A program made the translations under genes and the position numbers. Of a stretch of 64,000 bases of DNA, positions 7,652 through 16,145 are shown piece by piece. The DNA comes from Prosthecobacter vanneervenii (GTDB lineage: Bacteria > Verrucomicrobiota > Verrucomicrobiia > Verrucomicrobiales > Verrucomicrobiaceae). The DNA lies in assembly GCF_014203095.1 (NCBI RefSeq), contig NZ_JACHIG010000005.1:1-64000 (forward strand). Direction: 5' to 3'. Positions within the stretch are counted from its first letter, which is position 1; each line of letters starts with the position of its first letter. The notes under the pieces were generated by a model. The model saw only the letters and a program-made list of their open reading frames with translations. It did no database searches and was not told the origin of the DNA.

Positions 7652-9559
7652 ATGTCCAAACCTTCCGCACCACCTCCCCCGGCCAAGATCAACCTGTCCG
7701 ATCCCCAAATCCGTGCGGTGGTGGCGGGCACCCTGCAGGCCATCTGGAAGTATGTGCTGCCATACAAAGGCCGCTTCATCCTCAGCAGCGTGCTCGGCAT
7801 CCTCAGCGGCCTGTTTAATGGCGTGATGATCATCGGCTTCCAGCTCATCTTCTCGCTGGTGCTTCGGGGCAAGACCACCACGCTGGGAGAGACCATCAAG
7901 CTGCCGCTCATTGGTGAACTGAATCCGGCGGAAATTCTCGGTGTGTCCTCAGACACGCCCGTGGGCTTTACGGGGGTGGCGATCGCGTGCGCCTTCATTC
8001 CTGCACTCATTTTCTGCCGTGGCTTCCTCGGTTATCTCTCCAGCTACATGCAGACGTGGGTGACGAGCAAGGTGGTATATCAGATCCGCAATGACGCCTT
8101 CCGCAGCATCATGCGCCAGTCTCCGGGTTATTTTAACAACGCCCGCACCGGCGAGCTGATGCAGACCGTGATCAGCCAGACCGGCGTGGTGCAGCGCAAT
8201 GCCATGCAGCTTATCCAGACGGTGGCGCAGCGCCCGGTGTCCATCATCGCCATTCTGATCCCCCTCTTTGCCAGCGACTGGTTTTTCACGCTCATGTCGC
8301 TGGTCATTTTCCCGGCCTGCCTCTACCCGATTCTGCGCCTGGGCAAGCGCGTGCGCAAAGTGGGTGCCAAGGAGGAGTACGACTCCCGTGCGCTCATGTC
8401 CTCCATGCAGGAGTCCTTTGCCGGCATCCGTCTCGTCAAAGCCTACGGCCGCGAAGCGCATGAGATGGACCGCTTTGACCGCTCCAATGCCAGCATGACG
8501 CAGAATATGGTGCGCTGGGGCAAGGCGCTGGAACTCATCGGGCCGATCGTGGAAACCGTGGCCTCCTTTGGCATCGCCGCCGGGCTGGTGTATGCGTGGT
8601 CCCGCGGCGTGGAGGCGCAGACTTTCTTTGTGCTGGTGATGGCGCTGACGCAGATCTATCCGCCGCTCAAGGAGCTGAGCCGCGTGCAGCTTTTCCTGCA
8701 AAAGACCACCGTCGCCGCAGGCATGGTTTTTGAGATCCTGAACCGCCAGCCGGACATTCAGGATGCGCCGGATGCACTGGCCATCGGCCGCAGCTCGGGT
8801 GCGGTGACTTTCAAGGACATCACCTTCTACTACCGCGACAAGGACGACGTCAAAAAAGACACACCCGCAGTGCAGGACATCAACCTGCAGTTTGAGCCCG
8901 GGAAATTCTACGCCCTCGTGGGCCGCAGTGGCGCGGGCAAGAGCACGCTCTTCTCTCTCATGCTGCGCTTCTACGATCCTGATGCAGGCTCCGTACTGCT
9001 GGATGGCCGCGACATCCGCACCTGCACGCAGCACTCCGTGCGTGCCAACATCGGCATCGTGAGCCAGGACACCTTCCTCTTTCACGACACCATCCGCGAA
9101 AACATCCGCTATGGCCGTCTGGACGCCACCGAGGCGGAGATCATCGCTGCGGCGAAGAAAGCGCATGCGCATGAGTTCATCGAGCAGATCAGCAACGGCT
9201 ACGACGCCATCGTGGGCGAGGGCGGCTGCAATCTCTCCGGCGGCCAGAGGCAGCGCATCTCCATCGCCCGCGCCATCCTGCGCGACTCGCCGGTGCTGCT
9301 TCTCGATGAAGCCACCTCAGCGCTCGACACCGAGAGCGAGAAGATCATCCAGGAGGCCATCCACACGCTGTCAGCAGGCAAGACGGTGGTGGCCATCGCG
9401 CACCGTCTTTCCACCATCCTGGAAGCAGACCAGATCATCGTCATGGAGCAAGGACGCGTGGTTGACCGTGGACCGCATGCCGAACTGCTGGCCCGAAATG
9501 ACATCTACCAAAATCTCTACAACCTGCAGTACAGCTCCGACGAACGCCGTGAGAGCTGA
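7652..9559 (+). CDS. msbA: MsbA-like ABC exporter (half-transporter, fused TM and ATPase)
   Basis: 635-residue ABC exporter. A six-helix membrane domain covers about residues 35-340, followed by an ATPase domain with Walker A GRSGAGKST near 425, signature LSGGQRQR near 527, Walker B VLLLDEATSALD and the H-loop histidine in AIAHRLST. All motifs are intact, so it should be active as a homodimer. Family members flip lipid A/core or other lipids and drugs across the inner membrane. Placement just after two glycosyltransferases favours export of a glycolipid or lipopolysaccharide precursor. The msbA name is a family-level guess; multidrug exporters look alike. Confidence 0.85.
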   Translation: MSKPSAPPPPAKINLSDPQIRAVVAGTLQAIWKYVLPYKGRFILSSVLGILSGLFNGVMIIGFQLIFSLVLRGKTTTLGETIKLPLIGELNPAEILGVSSDTPVGFTGVAIACAFIPALIFCRGFLGYLSSYMQTWVTSKVVYQIRNDAFRSIMRQSPGYFNNARTGELMQTVISQTGVVQRNAMQLIQTVAQRPVSIIAILIPLFASDWFFTLMSLVIFPACLYPILRLGKRVRKVGAKEEYDSRALMSSMQESFAGIRLVKAYGREAHEMDRFDRSNASMTQNMVRWGKALELIGPIVETVASFGIAAGLVYAWSRGVEAQTFFVLVMALTQIYPPLKELSRVQLFLQKTTVAAGMVFEILNRQPDIQDAPDALAIGRSSGAVTFKDITFYYRDKDDVKKDTPAVQDINLQFEPGKFYALVGRSGAGKSTLFSLMLRFYDPDAGSVLLDGRDIRTCTQHSVRANIGIVSQDTFLFHDTIRENIRYGRLDATEAEIIAAAKKAHAHEFIEQISNGYDAIVGEGGCNLSGGQRQRISIARAILRDSPVLLLDEATSALDTESEKIIQEAIHTLSAGKTVVAIAHRLSTILEADQIIVMEQGRVVDRGPHAELLARNDIYQNLYNLQYSSDERRES

Positions 9560-9625
9560 GACAGTACGAAGCCTGTATCGGCGCGGAAATGATCGATGCA
9601 ACCGACGCTGGTGAGAGCGGCGGTT

Positions 9626-9679
9626 TGCCTCGTGGGATAAATGATTTCTTTAGTCGTGCTCATTTATCCTCATGAGGCA
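9626..9679. promoter_or_regulatory. Long inverted repeat in the leader of the cation antiporter gene
   Basis: TGCCTC (9626-9631) and the perfect 10-mer GGATAAATGA (9635-9644) are mirrored by TCATTTATCC (9660-9669) and GAGGCA (9674-9679), with 3 and 4 unpaired bases between the two stems and a 15-base loop. It lies 66 bases after the MsbA-like stop and 58 bases before the antiporter ATG. No T-run follows, so a leader structure or operator is as likely as a terminator. Confidence 0.55.
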
Positions 9680-9737
9680 CAATACCTGCATCCGCGCTTG
9701 ATCTCCCAAACCTGAACAGCGAAGGAGAAATCACCAC

Positions 9738-11432
9738 ATGATACCAGCTTTTACCATAGCCGCCGCCGCCATCCCGCCGCTCTTTGCGTTGCTGGCGCTG
9801 ATGCTTGCGGGCGTGGTGCTGGTGTCGCTGCTGCTGCTGCATTTGAGGCAGTCCCTGCTGGCGGGCTACTTCATCTGCGGCGTGCTGATCGCGAACTCCG
9901 GCATCCTGAACGTGCTGGGCGGCGGGGAGTCGCATGGGCAGGTGTCGCAGATGGCGGAGTTTGGCGTGGTGCTGCTCATGTTTACGCTGGGGCTGGAGTT
10001 CTCCCTCGGAGAGCTGCGCTTTCTGCGCCGTCTGGCCTTTGTGGGCGGCGGCTGGCAGATGGTGCTGTGCATGGCGGCTGCGGCGGCAGCCTCTCTGGCG
10101 CTGCACTCCACCACCTGGCAGGGAGCGGTGCTGCTGGCCGTGTCTCTGGCCATGAGCTCCACGGCGGTGAGCCTGAAGAGCTTTCAGGATCTCGGGCTGG
10201 AGGCCAGCCCGGGTGCGCGAATGTCGCTGGCCGTGGCGATTTTTCAGGACCTTTTCATCATCGTCTTCTTCCTCTTTCTGCCGCTGCTGCTGCCGCATGA
10301 GGGAGAATCCACCGCACTGATGCCGCGGCTGGGCTCGCTGGTGCTGCGTGGAGGTGCCTTCGTCATTCTGGCGGGCGTGGCCGCGCGCTGGGTCATCCCC
10401 TGGCTGCTGAATGCGGTGACGCGCACTCGCAGCCGCGAGCTCTTCACCCTCACGGTGATCGGCAGCTGCGTGGGCCTGGCTTTCGTGGGTGGTCTGCTAG
10501 GACTGGGGCTGGCGCTCGGTGCCTTTGTGGCCGGGCTGGCGGTCAGCGAGTCGATTTTCAAGCACCGCATTTTGGCGGATGTGATGCCGCTGAAGGATCT
10601 CTTCCTCACGCTCTTCTTTGTCTCCGTGGGTCTCATGATCGATGTGAAGGCCGCCTTTGCGCTGTGGCTGCCCATCTGCGCCATCACTGCCGTGCTGATG
10701 CTCAGCAAGGCCGTCATCATCACCTTCATCGCGCGTTACCTCGGGCTCGTGCACAAGCAGGCGCTGCTGGCAGGCATCGGCCTGTGCAGCGCGGGTGAGT
10801 TTTCCCTGGTGCTGCTGCAAAATGCAGGAAGCGCGCATCTCTGGAGCCACGACACGCAGCAGACGCTGCTGGCCGCCAGCGCGCTCTCGATGGGGCTGCT
10901 CCCTGCGCTGCTGAAGTCTGGCATCCCGCTCGGTGACTGGCTGGTGAAGCGTGGCTGGGGCCGCCGCAAGCCGGTAAAGATCGATCCCGGCAATCTGCGC
11001 CAGCGCATCAGCGGCATCACGGACCATGCCATCGTCTGCGGCCACGGCCCGGTGGGCGAAAAAGTAAACAAAGCCCTGCTCGACTCCGGCGTGCGCACGC
11101 TCGTGGTGGAGCTGAACGCCGAGACGGTGCAGCAGCTGCAGCGCCAGGGGCAGGCCGTGCTCTTTGCTGATGCCAGCCACGAGGAGACCTGGGAACTGAC
11201 CAAGCTGAAGCACGCACGCATGGTGGCCCTGACCTTTCCCGACGCCACGGTGAATGCGCAGGCGCTCGCGATGATCCGCGAGCACCGCCCGGACATCTCC
11301 GTGCTGGCCCGCGCCCGATTTAGCTCGGACGTAGAACGGCTCAAGCGCCTCGGCGCCACCCAGGTGATCAATGACGAGACCGAAGCCAGCCGCGCGATGG
11401 AGGATGCGGCGATCACACTGCAAGGAGCGTGA
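9738..11432 (+). CDS. CPA2-family K+(Na+)/H+ antiporter with TrkA-N domain (KefB/YbaL-like)
   Basis: 564-residue monovalent cation:proton antiporter of the CPA2 family. About 12 membrane segments (residues roughly 5-400) include the Glu/Asp-bearing core ALGAFVAGLAVSES. A C-terminal Rossmann RCK/TrkA-N domain follows (HAIVCGHGPVGEKV, near residue 430 on) that would bind NAD(H) or a similar ligand and gate transport. It probably effluxes K+ or Na+ in exchange for protons. A good ribosome-binding site (AGGAG at 9723-9727) supports the ATG at 9738. A large inverted repeat in the leader hints at regulated expression. No KefF/KefG-type ancillary gene is adjacent. Confidence 0.88.
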   Translation: MIPAFTIAAAAIPPLFALLALMLAGVVLVSLLLLHLRQSLLAGYFICGVLIANSGILNVLGGGESHGQVSQMAEFGVVLLMFTLGLEFSLGELRFLRRLAFVGGGWQMVLCMAAAAAASLALHSTTWQGAVLLAVSLAMSSTAVSLKSFQDLGLEASPGARMSLAVAIFQDLFIIVFFLFLPLLLPHEGESTALMPRLGSLVLRGGAFVILAGVAARWVIPWLLNAVTRTRSRELFTLTVIGSCVGLAFVGGLLGLGLALGAFVAGLAVSESIFKHRILADVMPLKDLFLTLFFVSVGLMIDVKAAFALWLPICAITAVLMLSKAVIITFIARYLGLVHKQALLAGIGLCSAGEFSLVLLQNAGSAHLWSHDTQQTLLAASALSMGLLPALLKSGIPLGDWLVKRGWGRRKPVKIDPGNLRQRISGITDHAIVCGHGPVGEKVNKALLDSGVRTLVVELNAETVQQLQRQGQAVLFADASHEETWELTKLKHARMVALTFPDATVNAQALAMIREHRPDISVLARARFSSDVERLKRLGATQVINDETEASRAMEDAAITLQGA

Positions 11433-11469
11433 GGTGCCGAATGGAAACACTGGTGTCCGCGGCGCGGGC

Positions 11470-11566
11470 GAATGACGAATGAGTAAATCCGAATGACGAA
11501 TGGCCGGAATTTCGGCATTCGGCCTTCATCATTATTTCGGCATTCGGATTTCGACATTCGTCATTC
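11470..11566. repeat. Dispersed intergenic repeat, paired inverted copy
   Basis: Two 30-base arms, 11471-11500 and 11536-11565, are reverse complements of each other with about four mismatches. The loop holds a second inverted repeat (GGCCG / CGGCC). The left arm matches the complement of 63397-63426 at 29 of 30 bases, and 11537-11553 is identical to 40567-40583. It lies in the 207-base gap between the antiporter and polA. It is composed of ATTCG and GAATGACG-type words and has no coding potential. Confidence 0.75.
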
Positions 11567-11639
11567 TTTTCAGACAAAGCGCGAAACCTCCCCAGACCTT
11601 CATTTGCGCCCCTCATCCCTCTCTCTAGTCTGAGGCTCA

Positions 11640-14441
11640 ATGTCCCAACGCCTCTTCCTCCTCGATGGCATGGCGCTGCTTTACCGCGCGCACTTTGCCT
11701 TCATCAAAGCCCCCATTCGCACCAGCGACGGCGTGAACACGTCTGCGCTCTACGGCTTTGCCAACACGCTGCTCGACATCCTGAAAAACCAGCAGCCCAC
11801 GCATCTGGCGGTGGCGCTGGACACTTCCGCGCCGACGCCGCGCCACGAGATGTTTCCGGCCTACAAGGCGCAGCGCGAGGAGATGCCCGAGGACATCAGC
11901 ATGGCCATCCCACAGATCAAGCGGCTCATGGAGGCCATGAACGTACCCATCCTGGTGCGCGACGGCTACGAGGCGGACGACATCATCGGCATCATGGCCA
12001 AGCGTGCCGAGAAGGAAGGCATCGAGACCTTCATGGTCACGCCTGACAAGGACTTTGGCCAGCTCGTCTCCGAGCATGTGAAGATCTACAAGCCGGGCCG
12101 CTCCGGAGCGGATACAGAGATCCTTGGTGTGAAGGAAGTGTGCGAGCGCTGGGGCATCGAGCGCCCGGAACAGGTCATCGACATTCTCGCGCTCATGGGA
12201 GACGCGGTGGACAACATCCCCGGCGTGAAAGGCTTTGGCGAAAAGACCGCCACCTCTCTCATCCAGCAGTTTGGCAGCGTGGAAAATCTGCTGGCCAACG
12301 TAGGCCAGCTCAAAGGCAAGCAGAAGGAGAAGCTGGAGGCCAGCAAGGAGGATGCTATGCTCTCCAAGAAACTGGCCACCATCTTCCACGATGCCCCCTA
12401 TGAGGTGCAGGTGGCGGATCTCGTGGTGAAACCGCACAACGATGAAGTGCTGAAGGCCTTCTTCACCGAATTTGAATTCAACGCGCTGGGCCGTCGCCTG
12501 TATGGCGATGACTTCAAAGCAGGCCGCAGCCGTAAGATGGAGGCCGCGGGCTCCGCGCCTGCAGAGGCGCCTGCGCAGGACGATCTCTTTGCCGCAGCCA
12601 CCCCAGCCAAGCTCAGCACCATCGCTGACACGCAGCACACCTATCATCTGGTGCAGACTGCGGAGGAGCGGCAGAAGCTCATCGCGCAGCTTGCTTCACT
12701 TTCATCCTTCTGTTTTGACCTGGAGACCACAGGCCTTGATCCGCGCGACACGCAGATCGTCGGCATCGCATTCTCCTGGCAGGCTCATGAGGGCTGGTTT
12801 GTGCATTTCCCGCGCGACAAAGCGGCGGCCAAGGCAGTGCTGGAAGAATTCCGCGAGGTGCTCACACGGCCCGGGGTGGAGAAGATCGGGCACAATCTGA
12901 AATTTGATCTGAGTGTACTGCTCGCGCATGGCGTGGAGGTCAGCGGACCGTTCTTTGATTCCATGCTGGCGCACTCGCTAATCGACGCCGAGCAGCGCCA
13001 CGGCATGGACTACCTCTCGGAGGTGTATCTGCACTACACGCCCGTGCCCATCTCCAGCCTCATCGGCACGGAGAAAGATGATCTCTTCAGCCAGGCCACC
13101 ATGGCCGACGTGGCTGAAAAGGACGCCCGCAAGGTGGCCGACTACGCCGCCGAAGATGCGGATGTGACGTGGCAGCTGGCCACCAAAATGCGCCCTGAAT
13201 TGAAAGAGCAGCAGTATGTCTTCGACAAAGTCGAGTGCCCGCTGCTGCCCGTGCTGACGAAGATGGAAAACTTTGGCGTGAAGATCGATGTGCAGGCGCT
13301 GCGCGAGTATGGTCTGGAGTTGGAAAAGAAGGCGCAGGAGCTGCAGCGCCGCATTCAGGAATATGCAGGCGCGCCCTTCAATCTCAACAGCCCCAAGCAG
13401 CTCGGCGAAGTGCTGTTTGAGCGCCTCAAACTTCTCGAAAAACCCAAGAAGACCGCCACAGGTCAGTATCAGACCAATGAGCAGGTGCTGCAGTCACTCA
13501 TGGGGCTGCACCCCATCATTCAGGACATCCTGGACTACCGCGAAGTGACCAAGCTGAACAGCACCTATGTCGAAGCGCTGCCGCATGCGGTCTCCAAGGT
13601 CACGGGTCGGGTGCATACCACCTTCCACCAGCTCATGGCCGCCACGGGCCGCATGGCCTCGACCAACCCCAATCTGCAGAACATCCCCATCCGCAGCGAT
13701 CTCGGCCGCGAAATCCGCAAGGCCTTCGTGCCGGGCTTTGATGGCTGGGTGCTTCTAAGCGCTGACTACTCGCAGATCGAGCTGCGCGTCATGGCCGCCC
13801 TCAGCGGGGACAAGGCCATGATGGAGGCCTTTGCCAACGGCCACGACATTCACCAAGCCACCGCCGCACGCGTGTATGGTGTGGAGCTGGATGGCGTGCT
13901 GCCCGAAATGCGCCGCACCGCCAAGATGGTGAACTTCGGCATCATCTACGGCATCTCCGCCTTCGGCCTCAGCCAGCGACTGGGCATTCCGCGCGGTGAA
14001 GCCGCCACCATCATCGAGAACTATTTCAAGCAGTTCCCCGGCATCAAACGCTTCATGGAGAAGATCGTCGAAGACGCCAAAAAGAGCGGCTACGTGGAGA
14101 CCCTCACCGGCCGCCGCCGCGTCATCCGCGATCTCACCAGCGCCAATGCCACCGTGCGCGGCCAGGCCGAGCGCGTGGCCATGAACACCCCCATCCAAGG
14201 CACCGCCGCCGACATGATCAAGCTGGCCATGATCCACGTGGACGCCGCCCTGACCAAGGCCGGACTGCAGGCTCGCATGCTCCTCCAGGTGCACGACGAA
14301 CTCCTCTTCGAAATGCCCGCCAGCGAAGTGGAGCAGGCCCGCCCCCTCATTCTCGAAGCCATGAAAAACGCCCTGTCGCTGGAAGGCGTGCCGGTGGAGG
14401 TGGAAGCAGGGACTGGCCTGAACTGGCTGCAGGCGCATTGA
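11640..14441 (+). CDS. polA: DNA polymerase I
   Basis: 933 residues with all three domains. The N-terminal 5' nuclease (about 1-290) has YEADDIIG and the helix-hairpin-helix NIPGVKGFGEKTA. The 3'-5' exonuclease has an intact catalytic set: FDLETTGLD near residue 359, GHNLKFD, and the late aspartate in YAAEDADVTW. The polymerase domain carries motif A (SADYSQIELRVMA), motif B (RRTAKMVNFGIIYG) and motif C (QVHDELLFE). It should therefore proofread, unlike Thermus-type Pol I. Role: Okazaki fragment processing and repair synthesis. GAGG four bases before the ATG is the likely ribosome-binding site. It converges on a toxin-antitoxin pair only nine bases downstream, with no terminator visible between them. 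Confidence 0.98.
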   Translation: MSQRLFLLDGMALLYRAHFAFIKAPIRTSDGVNTSALYGFANTLLDILKNQQPTHLAVALDTSAPTPRHEMFPAYKAQREEMPEDISMAIPQIKRLMEAMNVPILVRDGYEADDIIGIMAKRAEKEGIETFMVTPDKDFGQLVSEHVKIYKPGRSGADTEILGVKEVCERWGIERPEQVIDILALMGDAVDNIPGVKGFGEKTATSLIQQFGSVENLLANVGQLKGKQKEKLEASKEDAMLSKKLATIFHDAPYEVQVADLVVKPHNDEVLKAFFTEFEFNALGRRLYGDDFKAGRSRKMEAAGSAPAEAPAQDDLFAAATPAKLSTIADTQHTYHLVQTAEERQKLIAQLASLSSFCFDLETTGLDPRDTQIVGIAFSWQAHEGWFVHFPRDKAAAKAVLEEFREVLTRPGVEKIGHNLKFDLSVLLAHGVEVSGPFFDSMLAHSLIDAEQRHGMDYLSEVYLHYTPVPISSLIGTEKDDLFSQATMADVAEKDARKVADYAAEDADVTWQLATKMRPELKEQQYVFDKVECPLLPVLTKMENFGVKIDVQALREYGLELEKKAQELQRRIQEYAGAPFNLNSPKQLGEVLFERLKLLEKPKKTATGQYQTNEQVLQSLMGLHPIIQDILDYREVTKLNSTYVEALPHAVSKVTGRVHTTFHQLMAATGRMASTNPNLQNIPIRSDLGREIRKAFVPGFDGWVLLSADYSQIELRVMAALSGDKAMMEAFANGHDIHQATAARVYGVELDGVLPEMRRTAKMVNFGIIYGISAFGLSQRLGIPRGEAATIIENYFKQFPGIKRFMEKIVEDAKKSGYVETLTGRRRVIRDLTSANATVRGQAERVAMNTPIQGTAADMIKLAMIHVDAALTKAGLQARMLLQVHDELLFEMPASEVEQARPLILEAMKNALSLEGVPVEVEAGTGLNWLQAH

Positions 14442-14450
14442 ACGCCCGGA

Positions 14451-14780
14451 TCAAAACATGTCCTTCGCTTCTCCAATGCGCTGCCGCCAGTAATAGGGGC
14501 GGCGCTTTGCGTGTGCGACTGCGAGAATGACGACCTTCTGCCGCCAGATCATGTAGGCGATGTAGTACTCGCTGAACCGGGGCTTGAGGTTGGCACGGCG
14601 CACAGACATGCGGCGGATGTTGTAGAGAAGCGGACTAGCCACAATGGCGTCAGTGTAACGATAAAACGTTGTTTCAAAATCAATGGCTAGCGAATGATCT
14701 TCAGCAACGCTGGCATAATAGCGAATGGCGTCATGCAGTTCCTCACGAGCTGCAGGATGAATATTAAAATCATCGCTCAT
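14451..14780 (-). CDS. RelE/ParE-superfamily toxin
   Basis: 109-residue small basic protein with the ParE/RelE-like layout: FNIHPAAREELHDAIRYYA at the N-terminus (strand, then an alpha-helical hairpin), a conserved RR near RRMSVRRANLKPRF, and a C-terminal strand set VVILAVAHAKRRPYYW. The tail HAKRRPYYW is characteristic of this family. It overlaps the antitoxin gene by four bases (ATGA), antitoxin first, as is usual for type II modules. The target (ribosome-bound mRNA or gyrase) cannot be told from sequence. GC is lower than in neighbouring housekeeping genes, in keeping with mobility. Confidence 0.87.
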   Translation of the reverse strand: MSDDFNIHPAAREELHDAIRYYASVAEDHSLAIDFETTFYRYTDAIVASPLLYNIRRMSVRRANLKPRFSEYYIAYMIWRQKVVILAVAHAKRRPYYWRQRIGEAKDMF

Positions 14781-15046
14781 GCAAGACGCTTGAGTCCAAG
14801 CTCTTCCATCAGCGCATCCGTGCTGCGGCGTAGTTCTTCTCCAGAAATCAGCTCCACTTTACCCTCCTCAATCTCCCGCACACGGCGGTCGATCTCGGCA
14901 TCCCACTCGGCTTCGATGGAGGCCTCGTCGTCTCCAGCGGGAGAGGGCATGGAGTATTCGTTTTGAAGATCGCGCAGCAGTTCATCCACCTCTTCAGGAG
15001 CAAGGCTGCGGATTTCCTGTTTGATGCGTTCGACAGTGGCTGTCAT
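14777..15046 (-). CDS. Addiction-module antitoxin component
   Basis: 89-residue acidic protein with a leading amphipathic helix (VERIKQEIRSLAPEEVDELLRDL), a disordered acidic middle and the C-terminal toxin-binding segment ISGEELRRSTDALMEELG. This is the pattern of the 'addiction module component' antitoxins (Unstab_antitox family) paired with RelE/ParE toxins. It lacks an obvious DNA-binding domain, so autoregulation may differ from RelB/ParD systems. First gene of the pair, overlapping the toxin by four bases. Confidence 0.85.
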   Translation of the reverse strand: MTATVERIKQEIRSLAPEEVDELLRDLQNEYSMPSPAGDDEASIEAEWDAEIDRRVREIEEGKVELISGEELRRSTDALMEELGLKRLA

Positions 15047-15143
15047 GGAATCAACCTACTTTAGGAGCGGCATTTGTCGAGAGCCTCGAATACAGCCGCC
15101 TCTTCACGGTTGATACAGAAGGTTTCAGCAGCTATTTTTGCAC

Positions 15144-15407
15144 ATGCAGCCCCCCACTGCCACGCCGTCTGAATCCGCCCAGGTGCTGGAGCGGCTCAGG
15201 CGCTTTTCTGCGGCTGGTGGTCTGGATACGCCGCAGCGGCTGGCAAGGCTGGTGGCCCGGGTGCTTGTGAGCCGGAGACTCAAGGAGCGCCGCAAGTGGT
15301 GCACCGTGGCTCGCGGCGTGGCGGCCGATCCCTGTGTGGAGGACCGTCTGGTCCGCCAGGCCATGCGCTGGCTTTCGGTTCAACCTGGAAAAACCGAGGC
15401 CTCATGA
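15144..15407 (+). CDS. Small helical protein, partner of a nucleotidyltransferase-like gene
   Basis: 87 residues from the ATG at 15144 (a TTG two codons upstream is possible). Rich in arginine and leucine and predicted helical (LARLVARVLVSRRLKERRKW). No family recognised. Its TGA overlaps the ATG of the next gene (ATGA), so the two are coupled. It contains one Trp-Cys near the middle and no signal peptide. By position it could be an antitoxin, a DNA-binding partner or an accessory subunit. That is inference from gene order only. Confidence 0.65.
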   Translation: MQPPTATPSESAQVLERLRRFSAAGGLDTPQRLARLVARVLVSRRLKERRKWCTVARGVAADPCVEDRLVRQAMRWLSVQPGKTEAS

Positions 15408-16129
15408 TGGACTGGCTTCTTCCACCTCCCAACTGGTCATGTGCGGCAGGCCTTGTGCTGGATTCGTTCTTCGCCGGCCTGCGTAAGGAGCTGCCGGAAT
15501 TCACCGGCCCTCTCACCTTGTTTGGCTCAGTACCCATCCAGCTCTGCCTCGATGACTCCTTCACCAGCGCAGATGCGGACATCATGGTTTCAGGAGATCC
15601 TGCACCTCTCCGTGCCGTGGCCAAAAAGCTGGAGCTCACAGCCGGAGGATCTCTGCGCCCGGCATTTGGACTTCAACTCTGCCCGAGCCATTTTTTCCGC
15701 ACCACTGCGCACTACCTCCACCGAGCCCACATGGAAACAAGGCACGGCATCAGGATTGTCGTGCCCCATGTGCGAGACGTGCTGATCGGCAAACTGCATC
15801 GCAGCCGCATGCCGGAGCAGGAAGGCATAGTCCTCAAAGACCTGCGTGCTTTTCAACGCGTTCGCCAGCTCTGCGGAGGGCATCCCAATGAAGATGATCT
15901 CATCAGTGACCTGCTGGAGTGCGGCCCTTATTTCCGCCTGCCTGAGCATGATGATGTAAATCACTTCCGCCTGAATGTGCTGGACTTGTGGCCCAACCTT
16001 TTTGGGCGCAGCCTAGATGTGGAAAAACTCATCCTTCAGCCTTTGCGTAAAATGGAGGCAGAAGCACGCGGCACCAATCATCCATCCGTTTCGCAGATGC
16101 TTGATGATCTGCATCCAACACGAGAGTAA
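15404..16129 (+). CDS. Nucleotidyltransferase-fold protein (DNA pol beta-like / AbiEii-like)
   Basis: 241 residues. The segment LFGSVPIQLCLDD then SADADIMVSGD fits the nucleotidyltransferase signature: GS, followed at a distance by D-x-D with hydrophobic residues around it. The following region (VPHVRDVLIGKLHRSR, then a helical domain) resembles the layout of AbiEii and other minimal NTase toxins or 'nucleotidyl transferase' plasmid-stability proteins. The ATG overlaps the stop of the 87-residue gene. An in-frame ATG at 15296 would overlap that gene over most of its length and is unlikely. A tRNA- or protein-modifying toxin role is possible but unproven. It could also be an antibiotic-type adenylyltransferase relative. 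Confidence 0.7.
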   Translation: MMDWLLPPPNWSCAAGLVLDSFFAGLRKELPEFTGPLTLFGSVPIQLCLDDSFTSADADIMVSGDPAPLRAVAKKLELTAGGSLRPAFGLQLCPSHFFRTTAHYLHRAHMETRHGIRIVVPHVRDVLIGKLHRSRMPEQEGIVLKDLRAFQRVRQLCGGHPNEDDLISDLLECGPYFRLPEHDDVNHFRLNVLDLWPNLFGRSLDVEKLILQPLRKMEAEARGTNHPSVSQMLDDLHPTRE

Positions 16130-16145
16130 TCCAACTTTATCCCCC

